Shown: positions 5,825 to 12,112 of the stretch, piece after piece
Numbering within the stretch: the stretch's first letter is position 1
Layout: each line of letters starts with the position of its first letter
NCBI GenBank assembly: GCA_002441545.1
Contig: DJWL01000159.1
Coordinates: 8,639 to 20,750 of the forward strand
From: Flavobacteriaceae bacterium UBA6231
GTDB lineage: Bacteria; Bacteroidota; Bacteroidia; Flavobacteriales; Flavobacteriaceae
Direction of reading: 5' to 3'
Length of the DNA: 12,112 nucleotides
The notes under the pieces: model-generated
What the model saw: only the letters and a program-made list of their open reading frames with translations
The model's database searches: none
Told to the model about the DNA's origin: nothing
Translations under genes and position numbers: made by a program

Positions 5825-8296
5825 TTATGAACCGCACATTAAACAATCATCACCGCCTGTAGAGCCTTTTGCTTGTGCTATTAACGCTCTCATTTCTTCA
5901 GCTGTCATTGGTTCTACTTCTGTATTTTGCTGTGCAAATTTAGCGGCTGCTTGAACTGCTAATTTTTTTTGTTGTGCTAATTGAGCTTCATCAACCTTAA
6001 CAACTTCTTCTGTTGGCTCTTCTTTTTTAGCTTTATCTAATGTAAATTTAATAGCATCTACTGCACTCTTGGTACGCAAATAATACATTCCTGTTTTTAG
6101 GCCGCTTTTCCAAGCATAAAAATGCATAGAGGTTAATTTAGCCATGGTAGCACCTTCTAAAAACAAGTTAAGTGATTGAGATTGGTCTATAAAATAACCT
6201 CTTTGACGAGACATATCTATGATGTCTTTCATGCTTAATTCCCAAACTGTTTTGTATAATTCTTTTATATTTTGAGGGATAGCATCTATTCCTTGAATAG
6301 AGCCATTGGCTCTCATGACTTCTTGTTTTAATCCATCATTCCATAAACCTAATTCTACTAAATCTTCTAATAAATGTTTGTTAACTACAATAAATTCTCC
6401 AGATAATACACGACGGGTATAAATATTTGATGTATATGGTTCAAAACATTCATTGTTTCCTAGAATTTGAGAAGTTGATGCTGTTGGCATTGGTGCTACC
6501 AATAAGGAGTTACGCACACCATGCTTTATAACTTGTTTACGTAGTTTAGCCCAATCCCAAAGACCACTTAAGTCTTCATCCTTTAATCCCCAAAGATTAT
6601 ATTGAAACTCACCTTTGCTTATTGGAGACCCTTTAAATGTTTGGTATGGTCCATCTTCTTTTGCCTCTTCCATACTAGCGGTAACAGCAGCAAAATAAAT
6701 GGTTTCAAAAATATCCTGATTTAATTTTTTAGCTTCGTCACTAGTAAAAGGCATACGCAATTGAATGAAAGTATCTGCCAATCCTTGAACGCCTAAACCA
6801 ATTGGTCGATGACGCATGTTAGAATTTTCTGCTTCTTTTACTGGATAGTAATTTCTATCTATTACTTTGTTTAAATTTTTGGTTACTCGTTTAGTAACTC
6901 GGAATAACTCTTTGTGATCAAACTCTCCATTTTTAACAAACATTGGTAAGGCAATTGAAGCCAAATTGCAAACAGCAATTTCATCAGGAGATGTGTACTC
7001 TAAAATTTCAGTACATAAATTTGATGACCTAATAGTTCCTAAATTTTGTTGATTTGATTTACGGTTTGCTGCATCTTTATACAACATGTAAGGCGTTCCT
7101 GTTTCAATTTGAGATTCTACAATTTTTTCCCAAAGCTCACGAGCCTTAATGGTTTTTCTTCCTTTTCCTTCAGCTTCATATTTTAAATATAAAGTTTCAA
7201 ATGCTTCGCTATGAACATCACACAATCCTGGGCATTCATTTGGACACATTAACGTCCAATGTCCATCTTCTTGAACACGTTTCATAAACAAATCTGAAAT
7301 CCACATGGCATAAAATAAATCACGTGCACGCATTTCCTCTTTACCATGATTTTTCTTTAATTCTAAGAATTCAAAAATATCAGCATGCCATGGTTCTAAA
7401 TAAATGGCAAAACTTCCTTTACGCTTCCCACCACCTTGATCTACGTATCTAGCCGTATCATTAAATACCTGCAACATAGGAACAATACCGTTACTTGTTC
7501 CGTTTGTGCCTGCAATATAACTTCCTGTAGCACGAACATTGTGAATAGATAAGCCAATTCCTCCAGCAGATTGTGAAATTTTAGCTGTTTGCTTTAAGGT
7601 ATCATAAATGCCATCAATACTATCGTCTTTCATGGTTAGTAAAAAACATGATGACATTTGCGGTTTTGGTGTGCCTGCATTAAATAATGTTGGTGTAGCG
7701 TGAGTAAAATATTTTTTTGACATGAGTTCATAAGTCTCAATAGCAGACTCAATATCATTAAGATGAATACCTACTGCAACACGCATGAGCATATGCTGAG
7801 GACGCTCAGCGATTTGGCCGTTTAATTTTAATAAATATGAACGTTCCAGAGTTTTAAAACCAAAATAATCATATCCAAAATCACGATTATATATAATTGT
7901 AGAATCTAGGGTTTCTTTATGTTCCATGATGACCTTATAAACATCATCGGCCAAAAGAGGTGCATCTTTGCCTGTTCTTGGGTTTACATAGGTGTATAAA
8001 TCATGCATGACCTCACTAAAGGTTTTTTTGGTATTTTTATGTAAGTTAGACACAGAAATTCTGGCCGCTAAACGCGCATAATCTGGGTGAGCAGTTGTCA
8101 TAGTTGCAGCAATTTCTGCTGCAAGGTTATCAAGTTCACTAGTTGTTACGCCATCATATAATCCTTCAATAACACGCATTGTTACTTTTAAAGGATCTAC
8201 CAATTCGTTCAATCCATAACACAATTTACGGACTCTTGCGGTAATCTTGTCGAACATAATTTGTTCTTTTCTGCCATCTCTTTTTACTACATACAT
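5825..8296 (-). CDS. nrdA: Ribonucleoside-diphosphate reductase, class Ia alpha (R1) subunit
   Basis: This is the large catalytic subunit that reduces NDPs to dNDPs in the cytoplasm with the NrdB radical subunit. The 823 residues begin with an ATP-cone (about 1-90), the allosteric activity site. Catalytic residues are all present: C217 (SSCF), the radical-site triad N426-L-C428-T-E430, the partner cysteine C443 (AVCNLAS), the tyrosine pair Y738-Y739 of the radical path, and the C-terminal redox pair C818/C821 (CLMCGS) that passes electrons from thioredoxin or glutaredoxin. Between about 755 and 815 is an Ala/Gln/Glu-rich flexible linker before the swinging tail. It lies 195 bases downstream of nrdB and ends before a terminator at 5747-5775. 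It is complete, with no sign of an intein. Confidence 0.97.
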   Translation of the reverse strand: MYVVKRDGRKEQIMFDKITARVRKLCYGLNELVDPLKVTMRVIEGLYDGVTTSELDNLAAEIAATMTTAHPDYARLAARISVSNLHKNTKKTFSEVMHDLYTYVNPRTGKDAPLLADDVYKVIMEHKETLDSTIIYNRDFGYDYFGFKTLERSYLLKLNGQIAERPQHMLMRVAVGIHLNDIESAIETYELMSKKYFTHATPTLFNAGTPKPQMSSCFLLTMKDDSIDGIYDTLKQTAKISQSAGGIGLSIHNVRATGSYIAGTNGTSNGIVPMLQVFNDTARYVDQGGGKRKGSFAIYLEPWHADIFEFLELKKNHGKEEMRARDLFYAMWISDLFMKRVQEDGHWTLMCPNECPGLCDVHSEAFETLYLKYEAEGKGRKTIKARELWEKIVESQIETGTPYMLYKDAANRKSNQQNLGTIRSSNLCTEILEYTSPDEIAVCNLASIALPMFVKNGEFDHKELFRVTKRVTKNLNKVIDRNYYPVKEAENSNMRHRPIGLGVQGLADTFIQLRMPFTSDEAKKLNQDIFETIYFAAVTASMEEAKEDGPYQTFKGSPISKGEFQYNLWGLKDEDLSGLWDWAKLRKQVIKHGVRNSLLVAPMPTASTSQILGNNECFEPYTSNIYTRRVLSGEFIVVNKHLLEDLVELGLWNDGLKQEVMRANGSIQGIDAIPQNIKELYKTVWELSMKDIIDMSRQRGYFIDQSQSLNLFLEGATMAKLTSMHFYAWKSGLKTGMYYLRTKSAVDAIKFTLDKAKKEEPTEEVVKVDEAQLAQQKKLAVQAAAKFAQQNTEVEPMTAEEMRALIAQAKGSTGGDDCLMCGS

Positions 8297-8342
8297 TTTA
8301 ATACACGGTTTTAATTTTCCTGATACACCTTCAGAAAAATGG

Positions 8343-8448
8343 TTAGTTAGTTATTCTAATTTTTATTCTAATATACAATTAGAAAAACTTAGTTAGTTTA
8401 GTTTGTTAATTTTGATAATGAAATGTTAGATTCTAATAATTTAGAATC
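8343..8448. promoter_or_regulatory. Repeated TTCTAAT half-sites in the nrdB-nrdA spacer
   Basis: TTCTAAT occurs at 8354-8360 and 8366-8372, and inverted as ATTAGAA at 8378-8384, each 12 bases apart. A second inverted pair, GATTCTAA-TAAT-TTAGAATC, lies at 8429-8448. The decamer TTAGTTAGTT is repeated at 8343-8352 and 8389-8398. On the minus strand the 8429-8448 palindrome is preceded by TTG and followed by TAACATTTC, a weak promoter-like arrangement. These could be operators controlling nrdA separately from nrdB. No match to the NrdR box is seen. Confidence 0.35.
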
Positions 8449-8491
8449 AACAAAGCTTTCTATTTATATCAATAAAGGTTTTTAATTAAGA

Positions 8492-9472
8492 CTAGAAATC
8501 AGCGTCGAAACTAAATTTATCTTTGTCTTCTTCTTTATTAAGAACCCCTGCTTTTTGGTATTCGGAAACACGTTTCTCGAAGAAATTTGTTTTTCCTTGT
8601 AATGAAATCATGTCCATAAAATCAAATGGATTGGTTGAGTTATAAACTTTATCACAACCAAACTCACCTAATAATCTATCGGTTACAAACTCTAAATATT
8701 GAGTCATCAGTTTTGCATTCATACCAATTAAGCTAACGGGTAATGATTCTGTGATAAACATGCGTTCAATATCTAAAGCATTCGTCAATATTTCTGTAAT
8801 GCGCTCTTTTGGAACTTTATTTACTATATGGTTATTATGTAGGTGCACTGCAAAATCACAATGCAATCCTTCGTCTCTTGAAATTAATTCATTTGAAAAA
8901 GTCAATCCTGGAAGTAAACCTCGCTTTTTAAGCCAAAAAATAGAACAAAAACTTCCAGAGAAAAAGATGCCTTCAACTGCTGCAAACGCAATTAAACGTT
9001 CTGCAAAACTTGGAGATTCAATCCATTTTAAAGCCCAGTCTGCTTTTTCTTTAATTGCAGGAAAAACTTCTATAGCTTTAAATAATTGGTCTTTTTCTTT
9101 TTCGTCTTTTACATAAGTATCTATTAAAAGAGAATACACTTCAGAATGGATGTTCTCCATCATGATTTGAAAACCATAAAAGAATTTTGCTTCACTATAT
9201 TGAACTTCTGACACAAAATTTTCAGCCAAATTCTCGTTAACTATGCCATCACTAGCCGCAAAAAATGCTAAAATATGTTTTATAAAATAGCGTTCATCAT
9301 CAGTTAGTTTATTATTCCAATCTGATAAATCTTGATGTAAATCAATTTCTTCTGCAGTCCATATACTAGCTTCTTGTTTTTTGTACCATTCCCAAATATC
9401 ATGATGTTTAATAGGGAAAATAACAAAACGATTTTTATTCTCTTGTAAAATGGGCTCCATTGGCTGCGACAT
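8492..9472 (-). CDS. nrdB: Ribonucleoside-diphosphate reductase, class Ia beta (R2) subunit
   Basis: The small subunit carries the di-iron centre and tyrosyl radical that starts catalysis in NrdA. In the 326 residues the ligands are recognisable: D75 (AASD), E106 and H109 (MMENIH), E167 (VEG), E201 and H204 (DEGLH). The radical tyrosine is Y113, in the E-x-x-H-x-x-x-Y spacing. The C-terminus FSFDADF, which docks into NrdA, closely resembles the end of eukaryotic R2. Length is near that of eukaryote-type R2 cores and shorter than E. coli NrdB (about 375). M1 was chosen as start, with M5 an alternative. It is the first gene of the nrdB-nrdA unit, with a predicted promoter at 9556-9585. Confidence 0.97.
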   Translation of the reverse strand: MSQPMEPILQENKNRFVIFPIKHHDIWEWYKKQEASIWTAEEIDLHQDLSDWNNKLTDDERYFIKHILAFFAASDGIVNENLAENFVSEVQYSEAKFFYGFQIMMENIHSEVYSLLIDTYVKDEKEKDQLFKAIEVFPAIKEKADWALKWIESPSFAERLIAFAAVEGIFFSGSFCSIFWLKKRGLLPGLTFSNELISRDEGLHCDFAVHLHNNHIVNKVPKERITEILTNALDIERMFITESLPVSLIGMNAKLMTQYLEFVTDRLLGEFGCDKVYNSTNPFDFMDMISLQGKTNFFEKRVSEYQKAGVLNKEEDKDKFSFDADF

Positions 9473-9555
9473 TGCTTGTATGGTTTTTTTAAAAAATTAG
9501 ACGAAAAATTGCGTCGATTTGGGATTAACAAAGATTGAAAATTGAAGTCGAAAAT

Positions 9556-9585
9556 GAAAGGTATAGTTATAAACATTGTCAACAA
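9556..9585 (-). promoter_or_regulatory. Predicted promoter of nrdB
   Basis: On the minus strand TTG (9585-9583) is followed by exactly 19 bases and then TACCTTTC (9563-9556), which matches TAnnTTTG except for its last base. Transcription would begin near 9549, leaving a leader of roughly 75 bases before the ATG at 9472. Confidence 0.5.
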
Positions 9586-9747
9586 GTTTTTAACAAAACT
9601 TACCTTTTGTAAATTTTTAGCTTCATTTTTTGTGAATTATAAAATGTTGATTGTCAAATATTTACGAATCATAAAATTAGCTTAACCCTTATAAAATAAG
9701 GATTCTTGATTTTAAAAAAATGACAAAAAAATCTTCTAAAAATAGAA

Positions 9748-9779
9748 ATTCAAAAAAAATATAAGTGATTTTTTTGAAT
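9748..9779 (-). terminator. Possible AT-only terminator of the DUF3109 gene
   Basis: ATTCAAAAAAA pairs with TTTTTTTGAAT (9748-9758 with 9769-9779) as an 11-base-pair stem, 8 bases beyond the DUF3109 stop codon. It has one G:C pair and the T run lies inside the stem, so it is weak support for termination. Confidence 0.3.
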
Positions 9780-9786
9780 GTAGAAA

Positions 9787-10353
9787 TTATTTATAGGTAA
9801 GAGCAACTTTTTCTAATTCAGAATACCAATCTTCTCCAAATTTTCTAATTAATGCTTCCTTTACAAATTTGTAAACTGGAACTTGTAATTCCTTTCCGAG
9901 CGCACAAGCATCATCACAAATAGACCATTTTTCATAATTAACAGCAGAAAACTCACTATAATCTTGAACCCTTATAGGATATAAATGGCAAGAAACAGGC
10001 TTTTTCCAAGTAACTTCACCTTGATTATAGGCTTCTTCAATAGCACAAAGCGCAGTTCCTTTTTTATCAAAAATAACATAGACACAATCTGCACCGTCAA
10101 TTAATGGTGTTTCTAAATCGCCAAATTCTGTAGTTATAAAAACACCTTGCTCTTCAATAGCCTTAATACTTTCTTTTCTTAAAAAAGGTTTTACCTTAGG
10201 ATAAATATCTTGAAGTATTTTAGTTTCCTCCTTGCTTAAAGGTGCTCCAGCTTCACCATCAATACAACACGCACCCTTGCATGCAGAAAGATTACATAAA
10301 AAATCTTTCTCAATAATTTCTTCTGAAACGATGGTTTTGCCGATTTGAAACAT
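9787..10353 (-). CDS. DUF3109 family cysteine-rich protein
   Basis: The 188-residue soluble protein has nine cysteines: C20, C25, C29, C30 (pattern CxxxxCxxxCC), C90, C103, C122, C146 and C150. The early CxxxxCxxxCC block with SCHLYPIR (121-128) is typical of DUF3109, a family related to the YkgJ-type putative zinc- or iron-chelating domains. Metal or Fe-S cluster binding is therefore likely, but no reaction is known. There is no signal peptide or membrane segment, so it is probably cytoplasmic. It is transcribed alone, divergently from the MarC gene, with a perfect TAnnTTTG match (TAAATTTG, 10387-10380) 27 bases before its ATG. Confidence 0.88.
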   Translation of the reverse strand: MFQIGKTIVSEEIIEKDFLCNLSACKGACCIDGEAGAPLSKEETKILQDIYPKVKPFLRKESIKAIEEQGVFITTEFGDLETPLIDGADCVYVIFDKKGTALCAIEEAYNQGEVTWKKPVSCHLYPIRVQDYSEFSAVNYEKWSICDDACALGKELQVPVYKFVKEALIRKFGEDWYSELEKVALTYK

Positions 10354-10379
10354 AATAGAAACTTAACTTTTAAAGAGCA

Positions 10380-10387
10380 CAAATTTA
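10380..10387 (-). promoter_or_regulatory. -7 element for the DUF3109 gene
   Basis: TAAATTTG on the minus strand is a perfect TAnnTTTG match 27 bases before the start codon. No TTG is found at the expected -33 distance, so promoter strength is uncertain. Confidence 0.4.
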
Positions 10388-10411
10388 ATGAAACTTTAGC
10401 GTTATTATACC

Positions 10412-10441
10412 TTATAGATAAGTATTAATGCCATACTTTTG
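10412..10441 (+). promoter_or_regulatory. Predicted promoter of the MarC gene
   Basis: TACTTTTG (10434-10441) perfectly matches TAnnTTTG. TTA at 10412-10414 stands 19 bases upstream in place of TTG. The predicted start near 10448 leaves a leader of about 17 bases before the ATG at 10465. Confidence 0.55.
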
Positions 10442-10464
10442 CAAAAAATTTAATCTCTTTTAAA

Positions 10465-11046
10465 ATGCAATTAAATTTCAAAGAAATTTTCACTGTTTTT
10501 ATGGTTTTATTTGCCGTTATAGATATTGTTGGCAATATTCCTATTGTTATTGATTTAAGAAAAAAAGTTGGACATATTCAAAGTGAAAAAGCATCGATTA
10601 TTGCAGGTGCTATCATGATATTATTCCTGTTTTTAGGAAAAAGTATTTTAAATCTTATTGGTATTGATGTTAGCTCCTTTGCCGTTGCTGGTTCATTTAT
10701 ATTATTTTTTATTGCTTTAGAAATGATATTGGGCATTACACTTTACAAACAAGAAGAAACTAACCCTATCACGGCATCTGTATTTCCATTAGCTTTCCCT
10801 TTAATTGCTGGACCTGGAAGTTTAACAACCTTATTATCATTAAGGGCCGAATATCATTTAGAAAATATTATCATTGCCATTATATTGAATGTTATTGTTA
10901 TTTTTATAGTATTAAAAACCTCAAAAAAAATTGAGCGCTTTTTAGGTCAAAATGGCATCAATATCATAAGAAAAGTTTTTGGTGTCGTTTTATTGGCAAT
11001 TGCAGTAAAATTATTTGCTCACAATATTAAAATATTATTTGTTTAA
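10465..11046 (+). CDS. MarC family integral membrane protein
   Basis: The 193-residue protein has six predicted membrane helices (about 8-30, 43-63, 70-92, 107-125, 133-152 and 168-188), the standard MarC/UPF0056 layout and length. Family signatures are DIVGNIPI (20-27), FPLAFPLIAGPGSLTTL (107-123) and the C-terminal GINIIRKVFGVVLLAIAVK block (164-182). MarC proteins were once linked to multiple antibiotic resistance, but that link was not upheld, and their transport substrate remains unknown. The start sits just after a good promoter. Downstream genes follow on the same strand with no terminator, so an operon reaching 11930 is likely. Confidence 0.92.
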   Translation: MQLNFKEIFTVFMVLFAVIDIVGNIPIVIDLRKKVGHIQSEKASIIAGAIMILFLFLGKSILNLIGIDVSSFAVAGSFILFFIALEMILGITLYKQEETNPITASVFPLAFPLIAGPGSLTTLLSLRAEYHLENIIIAIILNVIVIFIVLKTSKKIERFLGQNGINIIRKVFGVVLLAIAVKLFAHNIKILFV

Positions 11047-11053
11047 CTATGAA

Positions 11054-11128
11054 ATGAGCATAGTCTTAAAATCACTCGGAAACACCGATGAGGATATGCT
11101 AATTACATATTACCTTTATAGAATATGA
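11054..11128 (+). CDS. Possible 24-residue ORF coupled to the next gene
   Basis: Eight bases after the marC stop an ATG opens a frame of 24 codons whose TGA overlaps the ATG of the 67-residue gene in an ATGA junction (11125-11128). The peptide starts MSIVLKSLG and ends ITYYLYRI, with no recognised motif. It could be a leader peptide that couples translation, or a true microprotein. The evidence is only the position and overlap. A small inverted repeat (ACTATG/CATAGT, 11046-11064) overlaps its start. Confidence 0.35.
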   Translation: MSIVLKSLGNTDEDMLITYYLYRI

Positions 11129-11328
11129 AAATTTTCATCATTATACTTAGTATTATAGCTTTAGGACTCATTGCTTTTAACGCTACAAAAATAGACACTA
11201 ATAATCCTTTTGATGGAGAAAGTGCCTTAGCTTTAATAACTATTTTAGCTGCTTTATGTGCTATAGTGCTCTTACAAATCCTTAGAATTTCAAAACGTAT
11301 TGAGGCTCAATCTAAAAAGAATAAATAA
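11125..11328 (+). CDS. Small two-helix membrane protein of unknown function
   Basis: This 67-residue protein has two hydrophobic helices (about 3-19 and 34-53) separated by a short polar loop containing DTNNPFDGES, and a basic tail (RISKRIEAQSKKNK). By the positive-inside rule the tail is cytoplasmic. Its stop codon overlaps the ATG of the next gene by one base (TAATG, 11326-11330), which suggests translational coupling with the oxidoreductase. I recognise no family. It may anchor or partner the neighbouring enzyme, but that is inference from position only. Confidence 0.65.
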   Translation: MKIFIIILSIIALGLIAFNATKIDTNNPFDGESALALITILAALCAIVLLQILRISKRIEAQSKKNK

Positions 11329-11930
11329 TGTTTAATGTTCTTATAATTGGTGGTGGAGCAGCAGGTTTATCATGCGCTTTGGTTTTAGGATCTGCAAAAA
11401 AATTAGCAATTGCAGAAAACAAAAAAATTGGTATTATTGTACATCAAAAAACATCAGACCTCCAAAATGCCTTGTTTAATAATGTTCTTGGGTTAATTTC
11501 TGGTACTACTGGTGCATCAATTTTAGATGATGGGAAGAAACAACTAGCCAACCTTTATCCTCATATAGAACAAATTAACAACGAAAAGGTTAGTGAAATA
11601 ATTCAGTTTAACAACAAATTTGAAGTAAAAACTAACAAGAATTCATACAAAGCCGACATTGTTGTTATTGCGGTTGGTTACACTAATTTAATTACTATTA
11701 AAGGTTTAGAGCTTTACATTGAAGTTCACCCAAGAACAGAAAAAGAAAAAAATAGAATTTGGTTGAAAAATACAGATCATCTTATTGAAAATGGGCTGTA
11801 TGTTGCAGGTACATTAGCCGGATGGAGAAGTCAATTCGCCATAGCTTCTGGTAGTGGAGCGCAAGTAGCTACTGATATTTTGACTTTGTGGAATGGTGGA
11901 AAGCACATAAAAGTGCATGATAAAATTTAA
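11328..11930 (+). CDS. Short FAD-dependent oxidoreductase, thioredoxin-reductase-like
   Basis: The 200-residue protein begins with a Rossmann nucleotide-binding motif (GGGAAG at 8-13, GxGxxG). The second FAD signature is present: a VVIAVGY strand (112-118) and GLYVAGTLAG (156-165) followed by QFAIASGSGAQVATDI (169-184), matching the C-terminal FAD segment of thioredoxin reductases. It lacks the inserted NAD(P)H-binding domain and any CxxC redox pair, so it corresponds to the FAD domain alone (thioredoxin reductases are about 310 residues). It probably binds FAD, but electron donor and substrate are unknown. It overlaps the upstream small membrane gene by one base, and its stop overlaps the stop of the convergent gene at 11927. 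Confidence 0.82.
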   Translation: MFNVLIIGGGAAGLSCALVLGSAKKLAIAENKKIGIIVHQKTSDLQNALFNNVLGLISGTTGASILDDGKKQLANLYPHIEQINNEKVSEIIQFNNKFEVKTNKNSYKADIVVIAVGYTNLITIKGLELYIEVHPRTEKEKNRIWLKNTDHLIENGLYVAGTLAGWRSQFAIASGSGAQVATDILTLWNGGKHIKVHDKI

Positions 11931-12112
11931 TGTTGTTCACTCAACTTAATCACCTCTTCAATCATAATATCCATTTGATTGAAAATTTCTTCAAAAGCGC
12001 CATCACCATATAATTGATCGCCTAAGGTAGCTTTTAAATATTGTTTCACTTCATCATGATAAGCAACAAATGTGATTTTAGATTCTGATCTAGCATTTAT
12101 AAAGTCTTGAAA
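11927..12112 (-). CDS. C-terminal fragment, possibly an S41 (CtpA-type) peptidase
   Basis: An open frame enters from the right edge and gives 61 residues before TAA at 11929-11927. It reads FQDFINARSESK near the edge, then YHDEVKQYLKATLGDQLYG and a helical tail ending EEVIKLSEQH. The pattern of a basic helix with K-x-x-L-x-x-Q-L-(Y/F)-G and a final amphipathic helix resembles the end of carboxy-terminal-processing (S41) peptidases of Flavobacteriaceae, from memory and without an alignment. The catalytic domain lies outside the window. It is convergent with the oxidoreductase gene and the two stop codons share bases (4-base overlap). Confidence 0.5.
   Translation of the reverse strand, partial: FQDFINARSESKITFVAYHDEVKQYLKATLGDQLYGDGAFEEIFNQMDIMIEEVIKLSEQH

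Larger units (their letters stand above)
9473..9786. other. Gene-free 314-base spacer upstream of nrdB
   Basis: This AT-rich spacer holds the nrdB promoter (9556-9585) with a leader of about 75 bases, and a possible terminator for the DUF3109 gene (9748-9779). A short CCTTAT-AAA-ATAAGG hairpin lies at 9687-9701. Runs of A and T dominate 9711-9775. I see no coding frame or RNA gene in it. Confidence 0.6.

Noticed and set aside
5825..8296. Intein or insertion in nrdA suggested by its length of 823 residues
   Set aside because: The ATP-cone and an Ala/Gln/Glu-rich linker before the C-terminal CxxC explain the length, and the catalytic core is continuous.
8429..8448. GATTCTAA/TTAGAATC hairpin as a terminator of nrdB
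   Set aside because: The stem is AT-rich and no T run follows on either strand. An operator or structural role fits better.
8751..9116. 121-codon open frame on the plus strand
   Set aside because: It lies wholly antisense to nrdB, whose motifs are intact, and its translation looks like no protein family.
10465..11046. marC as an antibiotic-resistance gene
   Set aside because: The historical link of MarC to multiple resistance was not upheld, and nothing in this context supports it.

Overview
The window looks like a chromosomal segment from a Flavobacteriaceae-type Bacteroidetes bacterium. It is strongly AT-rich, Shine-Dalgarno sequences are weak or absent, and several start sites are preceded by Bacteroidetes-type -7 elements close to TAnnTTTG (some with a TTG about 19-20 bases upstream). 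The gene content fits that group: an OprO/OprP-type porin, a PiT transporter with a PhoU-like tail, eukaryote-like class Ia NrdB/NrdA, and a DUF3109 protein. I see no insertion sequence, prophage, CRISPR array, tRNA or rRNA. Most of the window is housekeeping sequence, and no clearly new multi-gene system is evident.

Layout. (1) 28-4339 is a phosphate-uptake locus. A small secreted MORN-like repeat protein (minus) is divergent from a phosphate-selective porin and a PiT-family inorganic phosphate permease (both plus). The intergenic DNA carries pairs of TAACATT-like half-sites spaced exactly 11 bases apart, like Pho/PhoP boxes, in front of the porin, in front of the permease, and beside the promoter of the divergent gene. 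The 377-base gap also holds a strong plus-strand terminator (654-681) with no gene upstream of it, so a short non-coding or leader RNA is possible. (2) A bidirectional terminator separates this from 4398-5655, a two-gene minus-strand operon. Both proteins start with a CxxC...CxxC zinc ribbon followed by membrane segments, and one is a CPBP (Abi) intramembrane protease homologue. (3) 5752-9585 is the class Ia ribonucleotide reductase locus on the minus strand: nrdB promoter, nrdB, a 195-base spacer with repeated TTCTAAT half-sites, nrdA, terminator. (4) 9787-10353 (minus) is a cysteine-rich DUF3109 protein, divergent from a MarC-family membrane protein at 10465-11046 (plus). (5) Downstream of marC is a tightly overlapped series: a possible 24-residue ORF, a 67-residue two-helix membrane protein and a 200-residue FAD-binding oxidoreductase-like protein, joined by ATGA and TAATG overlaps. 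(6) The last 186 bases are the C-terminal end of a minus-strand gene, possibly an S41 peptidase, whose stop codon overlaps that of the oxidoreductase.

How the parts work together. Porin and PiT permease form an outer-to-inner membrane route for phosphate, probably induced by phosphate limitation through the shared 11-base repeats. NrdB and NrdA form the aerobic ribonucleotide reductase that makes dNTPs. The remaining genes are membrane, metal-binding or redox proteins whose roles cannot be fixed from sequence alone.
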